Shown here piece by piece: positions 20,397-28,468 of a stretch of 64,000 nucleotides of DNA. Positions within the stretch are counted from its first letter, which is position 1; every line of letters starts with the position of its first letter. A program made the position numbers and the translations under genes. The notes beneath the pieces were generated by a model. That model was not told where the DNA came from. It worked only from the letters and a program-made list of their open reading frames with translations, and searched no databases. This DNA is from Fontibacillus phaseoli (lineage in GTDB: Bacteria > Bacillota > Bacilli > Paenibacillales > Paenibacillaceae), in the NCBI RefSeq assembly GCF_003337355.1, contig NZ_QPJW01000001.1, positions 1,054,001 to 1,118,000 of the forward strand, written 5' to 3'.

Positions 20397-21413
20397 ATGA
20401 TTAGATATCCGTTTTTGAAAGAAGGAACAACAATTGGTGTAACAGCACCCTCATCAGGGGTGAAGGTCGAATTACACGATATGCTCAGACTTTCCTTCAA
20501 ACGTATGGAGAGGGAGGGATTCCACGTTATTTATGGAGAAACGATTTGGACTCAAAACAAAGCAAAATCTTCTCCAGCCCAAATACGTGCTATTGAATTG
20601 AATAAAATGATGAGTGATGATCAGATTGGTTTAATCATCCCACCTTGGGGCGGCGAACTTTTAATCGAAATCCTTGAATACCTTGATTTTGATAATTTTA
20701 AGAGTAAGTGGATTTTAGGTTATTCGGATACAAGTGTTTTATTGTTAGCAGTAATATTAAAAACAGGTATTGCAACTGCACATGGTACAAACCTTATTGA
20801 TTTACGTGGAGATTTTTCCGATAACACAACTGCAATGTGGCAATCTGTCTTATCAACTAAAACTGGCGAATCAATCATCCAATATTCATCGGAGAAATAT
20901 CAAAAGGAATGGAAACACTCTGATCCTTCGCCATGTGTCTTTCATTTAGCAGAACAAACAGAATGGAAGGCTATTCAAGATACTAATGTTAAAATATACG
21001 GTCGCTTACTCGGTGGATGTATCGATGTGATAAGACATTTAATTGGCACACCGTTTGGTGATGTACCACATTTTCAAAAGAATTGTGTAAATAATGAACC
21101 CATCTTATGGTATTTAGAGAATTGCGAACTATCGACAACTGATTTGCGCAGATCGTTAGTTCAGATGAAATTAGCAGGTTGGTTTGATAATTGTTCGGGT
21201 ATTCTGTTTGGAAGAAGCGATGCAAATCAACCTATTGACAATTATACAGTGGAGGATATTTACAAAGAGCTATATGAGGAATTGCAGATTCCAATAATCT
21301 ACGATATTGATTGTGGTCATGTTCCACCACAAATAACTTTTATAAACGGGGCATATGCTGAGATTGAAGTAGGAGATGGCAAAGGTTCCGTAAAGCAATC
21401 TTTTAATCAATAA
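20397..21413 (+). CDS. S66 peptidase: LD-carboxypeptidase / MccF-like protein
   Basis: A 338-residue cytoplasmic serine peptidase of family S66. The N-terminus (LKEGTTIGVTAPSSGV) and the nucleophile S110 in LGYSDTSVLL followed by ATAHG are characteristic; a Glu and a His later in the protein (in GRLLGGC and near DCGHVPPQ) complete the usual Ser–Glu–His triad. Family members trim murein tetrapeptides or give immunity to microcin C-type peptide–nucleotide antibiotics (MccF); the sequence alone does not decide. Base composition is clearly more AT-rich than the surrounding genes and many codons end in A/T, a sign of recent transfer. AGGGAGG precedes the ATG. Confidence 0.85.
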   Translation: MIRYPFLKEGTTIGVTAPSSGVKVELHDMLRLSFKRMEREGFHVIYGETIWTQNKAKSSPAQIRAIELNKMMSDDQIGLIIPPWGGELLIEILEYLDFDNFKSKWILGYSDTSVLLLAVILKTGIATAHGTNLIDLRGDFSDNTTAMWQSVLSTKTGESIIQYSSEKYQKEWKHSDPSPCVFHLAEQTEWKAIQDTNVKIYGRLLGGCIDVIRHLIGTPFGDVPHFQKNCVNNEPILWYLENCELSTTDLRRSLVQMKLAGWFDNCSGILFGRSDANQPIDNYTVEDIYKELYEELQIPIIYDIDCGHVPPQITFINGAYAEIEVGDGKGSVKQSFNQ

Positions 21414-21451
21414 TTACTCCCATTCCCAATAAAACGATAAAGAGACAGCCG

Positions 21452-21631
21452 TTAGGTAGTCCTTAGTAAAACAGTATTTGAACGAAGTATGGCGTAGCGT
21501 AAAATGAAGCGGCGGAGAATGAAATTTTTCTCCAAGCGTTCCGCTTCCAGTAAAACGTCCTTGATTTCATCAGGTATCTCAACAAAAAAGTCCGAATTAT
21601 AAAACGGGTAATAATCCCGTAGGTTGATTTT
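21452..21631 (-). pseudogene. Remnant of mobile-element sigma-like small protein
   Basis: The minus strand encodes KINLRDYYPFYNSDFF, followed by a VEIPDEIKDVLLEAERLEKN-type stretch. This is the N-terminal pattern of small sigma-factor-like proteins carried by Tn916/Tn1549-type conjugative elements of Firmicutes (recognised from memory). The expected continuation (the RRxxxRAxYSLD part) is lost in a shifted frame near RRFILRYAILRSNT, and no proper start or ribosome site precedes it. It is therefore a decayed fragment, about 60 residues. Confidence 0.5.
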
Positions 21632-21668
21632 AGCCGAGAAGGAGGGGAACGACAGTGGGGCCGGACTT

Positions 21669-21685
21669 CGGGCCAACATGGCCCG
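21669..21685. repeat. 17-bp palindromic element, copy 1
   Basis: CGGGCCAACATGGCCCG: seven-base arms around a three-base centre. It differs by one base from the element at 23384–23400, 1.7 kb away on the other side of the MarR/membrane gene pair. Both lie in decayed mobile-element sequence. Confidence 0.7.
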
Positions 21686-21893
21686 ATGTGGCAAGGCTTG
21701 TCCCATACGCTGTCAGTGAAAAAAGGGTACAAAAAAACACCAGTCCGAGAAATCGCTCGAAGGGTGTCGTATGAAAAATGGCTTTGTATACATGGAAAAC
21801 CTCCATTCCCAAAGCCGCCGTTTAGATATTCTTATTTGAGCATAACAGTTGAGCCGTTAAACAACAGTTTTTCTTTCCATTAAGTGACTAACA

Positions 21894-22799
21894 CTATAAT
21901 ATATTGTTTTCTATGGATGTTTTTCTTTGTACTGAAATATCAATATATAAAGCAAACCCAGCAAGTGCAACAAAAATTGATACTTTTGTAAGGAGTGCTG
22001 GCAGGGGAATTTCAATTCCTGACATTATCTGAAATACGGATTGAATAGGAAGCATTATACCTATAATTTCACAAGTTCTAAGTAACATACGGAATAAAAC
22101 TAAACCAATAAAGAGTTTTCTACGTAATAGATATAGGGTAATGAACATGAGAGGGCTAATAATACCCATATCCAAAACATACGTTATCTCTGTTGTGTAT
22201 ACCTCAATCAGTTCTAAAGAACGGTTTGCCATTAAAGAAGAAATGATATCTGGCAACCATGCAATAAAAAGAGAAAGTCCTGAGCATATAAGGAATGTCT
22301 GCATACCTCTAGTTATTGTATATGTATATAGCGGAGATATAGCTGTGGATAGAGTATGTAAATTAAGGAGTAGCCCAAAAAACATGTAGAAGGATACTCC
22401 CATTAACATAATGTAAATCAGGTGAAAGTAGTTATAGGTTACTCCAAATGAGATGCTCATGGCATAATAGAGAATAACTCCTAAGATCGCCAAAAGGTTA
22501 ATCTTGGCTTCAATTTCACTTTTCCTTTTGTTCTTTACAAGAGTAATAATTAGCAAAGGAATAACTAAAAACAACATCGTAAAATCTGTTCCAATAAAAA
22601 TGGGTGCTTTAAAGAAAGAGTCGTGAGCATACACGCCTGTCCCATAAATACGTATTTTTTCACCATATTGATTGCTAATCTGATAGTCTTGATATGTGGG
22701 AAATGATAAAACTCCATTCAACGTAACTACTAATAAAAGCAATATTATAAGCATGCTCCAAATAGATAATGCCGTAATTTTATGTGCTTGTTTATTCAT
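21894..22799 (-). CDS. Unknown polytopic membrane protein coupled to MarR regulator
   Basis: A 301-residue protein with about eight hydrophobic helices, from the first (ALSIWSMLIILLLLVVTL) to a C-terminal helix ending near YIDISV. The loop after helix 1 carries a Tyr-rich segment (YQDYQISNQYGEKIRIYGTG). No family is recognised. ATG 22799 is supported by GGGGAGG nine bases upstream. Its first codons overlap the stop of the MarR gene by eight bases, indicating translational coupling and joint control. The composition is AT-rich like its neighbour, unlike the core genes. It may be an exporter or signalling membrane protein controlled by the regulator; that is inference from context. Confidence 0.75.
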   Translation of the reverse strand: MNKQAHKITALSIWSMLIILLLLVVTLNGVLSFPTYQDYQISNQYGEKIRIYGTGVYAHDSFFKAPIFIGTDFTMLFLVIPLLIITLVKNKRKSEIEAKINLLAILGVILYYAMSISFGVTYNYFHLIYIMLMGVSFYMFFGLLLNLHTLSTAISPLYTYTITRGMQTFLICSGLSLFIAWLPDIISSLMANRSLELIEVYTTEITYVLDMGIISPLMFITLYLLRRKLFIGLVLFRMLLRTCEIIGIMLPIQSVFQIMSGIEIPLPALLTKVSIFVALAGFALYIDISVQRKTSIENNIL

Positions 22800-23250
22800 T
22801 AGAAATATCCTCCCCATTATAAGTCTCAACACAGCCATGAAATTTTTCCAAAAAATCTTTAACTGTGTCTATTTCCTTATCACTGAAATCGGAGAACAAA
22901 GAATTAACTCTTTGAGCAGCATTATTTGCATTATCTATAAAGTATTGATATGACTTTTTTGTTAATTCTACATTCAAAGCTCTTGAATCTTTTTGAGATT
23001 TATGAATTAATATAAATCCTTTAGATTCTAAATGAATTAGCATTTTTTTAACATTTTGTCTTGTGCTACCAATAAATGATGATATTGTATTTACGCTTTT
23101 TTCATCTGCATCCATTTTAGAAATCACTAATAGTAAAAACCATTGCTTTAGAGTCAAATCGGGTAAAATTCGATCGCCCATAATCTGCAATTTATTTGAC
23201 AATAATAAGATACTTCCAAAAATAAATTCTTCCTTATCAGTTCGATCCAT
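22792..23250 (-). CDS. MarR-family transcriptional regulator
   Basis: A 152-residue winged-helix regulator. The helix-turn-helix region is LTLKQWFLLLVISKMDADEK, then VNTISSFIGSTRQNVKKMLIHLESKGFI, and the wing is HKSQKDSRALNVELTKK, whose D-x-R is the family signature. N- and C-terminal helices form the dimer interface. AAGGGGG precedes ATG 23250. Two palindromes in its own promoter suggest autoregulation. It heads a two-gene AT-rich operon with the unknown membrane protein. Confidence 0.88.
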   Translation of the reverse strand: MDRTDKEEFIFGSILLLSNKLQIMGDRILPDLTLKQWFLLLVISKMDADEKSVNTISSFIGSTRQNVKKMLIHLESKGFILIHKSQKDSRALNVELTKKSYQYFIDNANNAAQRVNSLFSDFSDKEIDTVKDFLEKFHGCVETYNGEDISNE

Positions 23251-23266
23251 AGTACAACCCCCTTAT

Positions 23267-23315
23267 GCAACCTGTTGCGTATTTATATTATAAGCAATAG
23301 GTTGCATATTGTCGA
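23267..23315 (-). promoter_or_regulatory. Promoter of the MarR operon with two operator palindromes
   Basis: Reading the minus strand, TCGACA (23315–23310) and TATAAT (23292–23287) are separated by exactly 17 bases, giving a good sigma-A promoter. GCAACCTATTGC (23305–23294) fills the spacer and GCAACAGGTTGC (23278–23267) follows the -10. Both share GCAA-N4-TTGC symmetry with centres 27 bases apart. Their location fits direct repression by the MarR protein encoded downstream. Confidence 0.65.
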
Positions 23316-23383
23316 TACCTATACCAATAACAACTTATGAGTATAATCCGCTAACCGGCAAGCAGGGCAAGTGTGCACACACT

Positions 23384-23400
23384 CGGGCCAACTTGGCCCG
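23384..23400. repeat. 17-bp palindromic element, copy 2
   Basis: CGGGCCAACTTGGCCCG, one base different from copy 1 at 21669–21685, with the same seven-base arms. Confidence 0.7.
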
Positions 23401-23405
23401 AAGCC

Positions 23406-23537
23406 TTAAAGTACAACCAACTTTGCAAGATGTTTCAAGAGTTTTGAATATTGTTTCCATAGTTTCTCATAGTCTTTTTGAAGTTCCATAATTTCAGATT
23501 GATAGGCATTATGAGCCTTTGCACATTTAACTCGTTC
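23406..23537 (-). pseudogene. C-terminal fragment of an unrecognised protein
   Basis: The minus strand carries a 43-codon open stretch ending in TAA with a well-formed, charged helical sequence (ERVKCAKAHNAYQSEIMELQ, then KDYEKLWKQYSKLLKHL). An in-frame stop lies just upstream and there is no start. It looks like the coiled tail of a larger protein of which the rest is gone. No family assigned. Confidence 0.35.
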
Positions 23538-23561
23538 TAATTATTGGGACAGAAAAAGCAA

Positions 23562-23602
23562 AAAACAAGCGTATCGTCCACTTTGAACAATACGCTCGTT
23601 TT
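23562..23602. terminator. Bidirectional terminator-like hairpin
   Basis: AAACAAGCGTAT pairs with ATACGCTCGTTT (one G·T pair) around a central imperfect stretch, with T runs on the minus strand (TTTTTTGC) and TTTTAG on the plus strand. There is no intact gene before it on either strand. Confidence 0.55.
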
Positions 23603-23855
23603 AGACATTTTACTTGGCAGTAGCCCATAAACAATATAGTTTTCTTATACTGTCTTATGCAGGACTGCCTTTAGACTGTCTTTTTATCGTTTTTATAGGG
23701 GCAAAAGTGCTACCAATTTCTCGTCAAAAAGATTTTTGCACCCGAAAAGAGAACCCGTTACTATGAATTGAAGGGGCTTTTTTTGATCACTGTTCTTCTT
23801 GGTTCTTCAAGCTATAATATTAACATCTTATTCGACTGGAGCCTGGCCATATACG

Positions 23856-24533
23856 ATGGACAAAATACTAGTAATAGAAGATGATTTCAAATTACAGAAG
23901 TATATCAAGGACTATTTGGAAGCTTATGACTTCGAGGTAGAATTGGTTACTGACTTCGGCCGAGTCGTTTCCCAGGTTGAAGAGAGTAACCCGGATTTGA
24001 TTCTTCTCGATATCAATCTTCCAACCTTCGACGGTTTTTATTATTTGCGGGTGTTAAGGAAAAAGTCTCATATCCCTATCATCATTCTTTCTGCACGCAG
24101 CGAAGAAGGGGAACAGATCCGCGGGATGGAATACGGTGCGGACGACTATGTGACGAAGCCGTTTCGGATCGGGATCCTTTTGGCGAAAATCAATGCCGTG
24201 CTCCGGCGCGCCCATCATCGGATGGAAGAAAGTCACTCGGCAGGAGATCTTAAACTGCTTCATGACAGCATGAAGCTGCAATGTAAAGAGCAGGTCGTGG
24301 AATTGAGCAAGAATGAATTTCGGCTGATGCACCTGTTTATGAAAAATACGGGCGGGATTGTTTCCCGCGAAGAACTGCTGGAAGCGTTATGGGATGAGCA
24401 TGTATTTGTCGATGACAATACGTTGACCGTAAATATCACCCGGATTAAAAAGAAGCTAAGCCTGTACGGTCTTCATAACGTTATTACGACCAAACGGGGA
24501 GTGGGCTATGTCTTTGATCCAAGTAATCGTTAA
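23856..24533 (+). CDS. bceR: OmpR-type response regulator (BceR-like)
   Basis: A 225-residue regulator. The receiver domain starts MDKILVIEDDFKL, has phospho-acceptor D52 in LILLDINLP and the conserved Lys in DDYVTKPF. The C-terminal winged-helix domain contains LSKNEFRLMHLFMKNTGGIVSREELLEALW and ITTKRGVGYVF. The sensor gene overlaps its end, and a BceAB-type transporter follows, so it most likely induces that transporter in response to cell-wall-active peptides. The frame runs 19 codons further upstream, but alignment places the start at ATG 23856; only a poor GGAG is present before it. Confidence 0.87.
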   Translation: MDKILVIEDDFKLQKYIKDYLEAYDFEVELVTDFGRVVSQVEESNPDLILLDINLPTFDGFYYLRVLRKKSHIPIIILSARSEEGEQIRGMEYGADDYVTKPFRIGILLAKINAVLRRAHHRMEESHSAGDLKLLHDSMKLQCKEQVVELSKNEFRLMHLFMKNTGGIVSREELLEALWDEHVFVDDNTLTVNITRIKKKLSLYGLHNVITTKRGVGYVFDPSNR

Positions 24534-25494
24534 TATGCTGCGCATAAATAAAGGGATGATCTTTGTTTACGTTCTGAATACGGTTCTCCTCGTATTTTTG
24601 TCCTACATTTTCTATGACGTGAACGACATTATGTATCCGGTTCTTGTCAGCAGCTTTATTTTGGCAATATATCTCGCGATTTCTGGAGTCGGTCTATACA
24701 GAGTGAGCGGCAAACTTAATGAATGCAGGACTAGTCCGCAAGTTGAATTGGATGAGTCGAATGTACTGGACAAGCATCTATTCGGGACGATCAATGACAT
24801 CCATGAGCAGTACAATACCATGATTTATGAACTTAGAAGCTCCGTCAAAGAAAGAAATACATTGTTCTCCCAGTGGATTCACAATATGAAAGGTTCGATC
24901 TCGATCATTGGCCTGGCTGCGGAACAAGGATCGCAACAAGCCATCGAAGACATTAAGGAAGAGAACGGCAAACTGATGCGGAATTTAGAAGAGTGTTTGA
25001 ACCTGCTCAGGCTGGATGACTTTTCGCGGGACTATCTGCCGGCGAGAGTAAATTTGCACCTGATCGCCACGAAGGCCATAAACGCCAGAAAAAAAGATTT
25101 TATATATCAAGGCGTTTATCCAAAGGTGGAGATTGATGAAGGATTGGAAGTATTTACGGATGAAAAATGGTGCGGGTATATGCTGGAGCAAGTGTTGTCC
25201 AATGCTATCAAGTATAGTCACCGGAAAGGCTTGGTGACCATCAGGAGTGAGGTGAATGAAGATCGCGTCCTCCTCATCATTCAAGATAACGGTATCGGTA
25301 TAAACCCGGAGGAGTTGCCGCGGGTATTCGATCCATTTTTTACGGGGCGGAATGGGAGGGAGCATCGCTCCGCTACGGGGATCGGCCTGTATATGGTGAA
25401 GTATATCGCGCAAAGACTTGGCCATGGCGTGAGCATGGAATCGCATAAAGGAATAGGAAGCACGTTCGCCATTTCTTTCCTTGCAAAAATGTAA
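24508..25494 (+). CDS. bceS: Intramembrane-sensing histidine kinase (BceS-like)
   Basis: A 328-residue kinase with two closely spaced N-terminal transmembrane helices (FVYVLNTVLLVFLSYIF and VLVSSFILAIYLAISGVG) and virtually no extracellular domain, the hallmark of BceS-type kinases that sense through their partner ABC transporter. Phospho-acceptor H125 lies in FSQWIHNMKGSIS. The HATPase domain has EQVLSNAIKYS, IIQDNGIGI and GIGLYMVK. The start lies 26 bases inside the regulator gene, with GGGGAG upstream. Confidence 0.88.
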   Translation: MSLIQVIVNMLRINKGMIFVYVLNTVLLVFLSYIFYDVNDIMYPVLVSSFILAIYLAISGVGLYRVSGKLNECRTSPQVELDESNVLDKHLFGTINDIHEQYNTMIYELRSSVKERNTLFSQWIHNMKGSISIIGLAAEQGSQQAIEDIKEENGKLMRNLEECLNLLRLDDFSRDYLPARVNLHLIATKAINARKKDFIYQGVYPKVEIDEGLEVFTDEKWCGYMLEQVLSNAIKYSHRKGLVTIRSEVNEDRVLLIIQDNGIGINPEELPRVFDPFFTGRNGREHRSATGIGLYMVKYIAQRLGHGVSMESHKGIGSTFAISFLAKM

Positions 25495-25573
25495 GGTTAT
25501 GAAAGGGAAATGCATTCATGAAGATGAGCTTTCCTTTTATACTTCTCCTATCTGACCATGAGGGGGAGCAAAA

Positions 25574-26332
25574 GTGGACATCATTACGATAAATCATTTG
25601 GTCAAAGTCTATAACGGGTATAAAGGGGCCAAAGGCGTAACTGCGATCGACGGAATGAATCTGAATGTGGAAAAGGGCGAGTTTGTAGGCATTATGGGAC
25701 CGAGCGGAAGCGGAAAAACAACGCTGTTGAATATTTTGTCGGGTGTAGATAAAGCTACGTCCGGTGAAGTATTCATCGATGGGCAAGACATTACGAAGCT
25801 GTCCAAGGATCAGATGGCTCTGTTCAGGAGGGAGCGAATCGGATATGTTTTTCAGGATTTTAACCTGCTGGACAGTTTGACGCTGAAAGAGAACATCGCA
25901 TTGCCGCTGATTCTGGACAAGCAGTCCCCGAAAGACATTGAGGACAAGCTTACCCCGCTGATGCAGTTTTTGGGCATCTTTGATTTGAAGGACAAGTATC
26001 CTTACCACATTTCCGGCGGCCAGAAGCAAAGAGTAGCGGCGGCCCGTGCGATCGTTAATGAACCTGCCGTTGTATTTGCGGACGAGCCGACAGGCAACCT
26101 GGATTCCAAGTCGGCCAATCAATTGATGAGCATTATAGCCTCGTTGAATGAAAAGTGGGGCAGCACCATCCTGATGGTATCTCATGACCCCTTCGCCGCG
26201 TCGTTCTGCAAACGGATTATTTTTATTAAAGACGGAAACGTCGAAATGGAAATCAGGTCGGCCGGGGACCGGAAGCATTTTTTTGATCAAATTTTGGAAG
26301 CGCAAAGCGTGATCGGAGGGGGGAGAGCATGA
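25574..26332 (+). CDS. bceA: BceA-type ABC transporter ATPase
   Basis: A 252-residue ATPase of the MacB/LolD/BceA group. Walker A is GPSGSGKTT (from residue 42), the Q-loop lies in [13 protein letters not shown], the signature is ISGGQKQR, Walker B is [13 protein letters not shown] and the switch His is in [11 protein letters not shown]. It powers the permease whose start overlaps its stop by four bases. Such transporters remove peptide antibiotics such as bacitracin or lantibiotics from their lipid targets and also transmit the signal to BceS-like kinases. Confidence 0.9.
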   Translation: MDIITINHLVKVYNGYKGAKGVTAIDGMNLNVEKGEFVGIMGPSGSGKTTLLNILSGVDKATSGEVFIDGQDITKLSKDQMALFRRERIGYVFQDFNLLDSLTLKENIALPLILDKQSPKDIEDKLTPLMQFLGIFDLKDKYPYHISGGQKQRVAAARAIVNEPAVVFADEPTGNLDSKSANQLMSIIASLNEKWGSTILMVSHDPFAASFCKRIIFIKDGNVEMEIRSAGDRKHFFDQILEAQSVIGGGRA

Positions 26333-28398
26333 CTTTCTCAACCATCGTCCGCAAGAACTTTCTGTACAATGCCAAAAAGTATCTGTCTCTCTATTTCGTT
26401 AACAGCCTTACCGTTGCAATATTGTTCATGTTCGGCAGCTTGCTTTACAATCCGGACGTCTTAAGGCAGGTGGGCGATACGTCCCTTTACGGGATCGTCC
26501 GCTTTGCATTGGTCGGAGTAGTGTTATTCGCCTTCGTCTTCATTACGTACAGCAACCTTACTTTTTTGAAATACCGGGGCAAGGAATTCGGCATGTATAT
26601 CACGCTTGGGATGACGACGAAAAATCTGATCAAGATGCTGTTCCTGGAAAACATAGGCATCGTCGCAGTCTCGTTGGCGAGCGGGTTCGTTTCTGGCGGC
26701 GTATTCGGAAAACTCTTCTTCATGGGTTTGAATCAAATTCTGATTGCGAATCCGATCACTTTTGAATTGAACGGGGCGAGTCTATTATTAAGTGGCGGCA
26801 TTTTCCTGATGGTGTTTGCGGGTAATTTTTTGTTCAACATGTTATATCTCCGTAAAATTTCGATAACCGACGTCCTTCAAGCCGCAAAGAAAAGAGAAAT
26901 CGGCAAATACAGTACTGTGCTGGGAACTATTGCGATCATCGTATTTGCTGTATCCCTCTTTCTTTTGCCGCAATTCATGCTCGGAAAATTATCTGATGCC
27001 AGCACGTTAATCATTACTATCCTCATCGTCCTGACCATGGTTGCTCCTTACATCATCTTCGGGACGCTGATTGTCGTAATCAAGTCGGTGCTGAAACATT
27101 TCAAGAAAACGTATAACAACAACTTGATCGTGATGTCGAATTTGAGTCATCGCCTTTTGTCTTTTAAAGCAACGATGTACATTGTATCGTTGCTGATTGC
27201 CGGCGCGCTTTTTTTTATCGGCATGACTTATGCGATGTACGCCACGACCGAAGAGAACAATGACCAGGATTATCCTTTTGACGTGATGGTTGTAGAAAGT
27301 GATTTATATAACCATATGGATGCCGGAGAAATCGAATCCCTGCTGAAGGCAAATGGCAGCGACGTCGTTCAAAATAAAACGCTGGAATATTTGCAGGTGC
27401 CCGGGTTTCAGTATTATGGCGAATCTTGGGGGCTATGGGATACTCATACCATGATCATCAGCGAAGGGAATTTCAACCGGCATATGAATACCCGCTATAA
27501 CTTATCGCCGGATCAAGCCCTATTCGCAAGGGTTCATCAAGAAAACAGGGAATATGTAGCGCCGGATACAATTCTTGCGGTCATGGATCCGGAAGTCATC
27601 GGCGAGGAGCTCCAGAATGACGGGAGCAAGGAGGACTTATTGCGGGCATTGGAAGATTATACTGTCAAGGAATTTAAGACCGGAAGCGTTAAGGAAGTTA
27701 CGGTGCCATACATCAACAACGTGCAGACGGCCAATTCCTATTTTGGCCATGCCTTGGTCATAGACGACAAGGTATACGAGCAGATCAAGTCGGGTGTAGG
27801 GAAATCGCAGATGAACAAGGTTCATTTGCTTAAGGGGGATATCCGCGAAGATGGTTTTCAAGCGCTCGTGAATTCGCTCAGGGAACGTAACGGATTGGAC
27901 TCTACTTACTGGAAGGACTCTTCATCAAGTCTTCTGAACGAAACAAATGAAGAAAGAGAGAAACTGGAGGGATTAAGACCGGTTCATAAGGATGAAGGAC
28001 TGAAGCGTCAGCTGGAATCCAACGGAACCATCTTTTTTATTATCATTTTTCTTGGGGCTTTGTTCGCGATTGCTTCCGGCGTAGTATTGTATCACAAAGT
28101 GTTATCCGATATCGATGATCAGAAAGAAAGGGTACTTTCACTTAAGAGAATTGGAGTGACAAGGAAGGAAATCATCGTGATCGCTTCTAAAGAACTGGCC
28201 ATGACCTTTTTCTTGCCTAGTGTTTTTGGAGTTGGTTTGGGGCTCTATTATTTCTATGTCTTGTTCAGCAACCAGAATATCGTTCTCCGATTAGTGGAAA
28301 AGGCCGGATGGGTTGCACTACTCTTCCTTGTACTGCAAGTGATGTTCTACTTTGCCAGCCGCAGGAAATATATTTCCGAATTGTGCAGGAATTTATAA
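26329..28398 (+). CDS. bceB: BceB-type ABC transporter permease
   Basis: A 689-residue permease with the ten-helix BceB/FtsX topology: one N-terminal helix, groups of helices at about 50–320, then a large extracellular domain (about 320–575, hydrophilic), and a final FtsX-like set of three helices from about 580 (IFFIIIFLGALFAIASGVVL). The big extracellular domain between helices 7 and 8 is diagnostic and determines peptide specificity. The gene overlaps the ATPase gene by four bases and is closed by a strong terminator. Confidence 0.9.
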   Translation: MTFSTIVRKNFLYNAKKYLSLYFVNSLTVAILFMFGSLLYNPDVLRQVGDTSLYGIVRFALVGVVLFAFVFITYSNLTFLKYRGKEFGMYITLGMTTKNLIKMLFLENIGIVAVSLASGFVSGGVFGKLFFMGLNQILIANPITFELNGASLLLSGGIFLMVFAGNFLFNMLYLRKISITDVLQAAKKREIGKYSTVLGTIAIIVFAVSLFLLPQFMLGKLSDASTLIITILIVLTMVAPYIIFGTLIVVIKSVLKHFKKTYNNNLIVMSNLSHRLLSFKATMYIVSLLIAGALFFIGMTYAMYATTEENNDQDYPFDVMVVESDLYNHMDAGEIESLLKANGSDVVQNKTLEYLQVPGFQYYGESWGLWDTHTMIISEGNFNRHMNTRYNLSPDQALFARVHQENREYVAPDTILAVMDPEVIGEELQNDGSKEDLLRALEDYTVKEFKTGSVKEVTVPYINNVQTANSYFGHALVIDDKVYEQIKSGVGKSQMNKVHLLKGDIREDGFQALVNSLRERNGLDSTYWKDSSSSLLNETNEEREKLEGLRPVHKDEGLKRQLESNGTIFFIIIFLGALFAIASGVVLYHKVLSDIDDQKERVLSLKRIGVTRKEIIVIASKELAMTFFLPSVFGVGLGLYYFYVLFSNQNIVLRLVEKAGWVALLFLVLQVMFYFASRRKYISELCRNL

Positions 28399-28416
28399 CG
28401 GTCGGAGATGAAAACG

Positions 28417-28461
28417 AAAAGACGCCGGAGACTCGATTTGGAACTCTCCGGCGTCTTTTTT
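28417..28461. terminator. Strong terminator after the BceAB module
   Basis: A perfect 15-base stem, AAAAGACGCCGGAGA with its complement, 13-base loop, followed by TT on the plus strand. The leading AAAA makes it usable for the convergent lipase gene as well. Confidence 0.85.
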
Positions 28462-28468
28462 ACAAAAA

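Larger units (their letters stand above)
23316..23855. other. Decayed, AT-rich intergenic region
   Basis: About 540 bases between the MarR operon and the response regulator with no intact gene. It holds the second 17-bp palindrome, a perfect GTGTGCACAC palindrome at 23371–23380, a minus-strand C-terminal protein fragment (23406–23537), a bidirectional hairpin (23562–23602) and direct repeats of ACTGTCTT/ACTGTCTT around 23648–23690. The content looks like the remains of an integrated element. Confidence 0.55.

Noticed and set aside
23562-23602. Hairpin as part of an active insertion sequence end
   Set aside because: There is no transposase gene, target duplication or matching opposite end; it is better read as a leftover transcription terminator.
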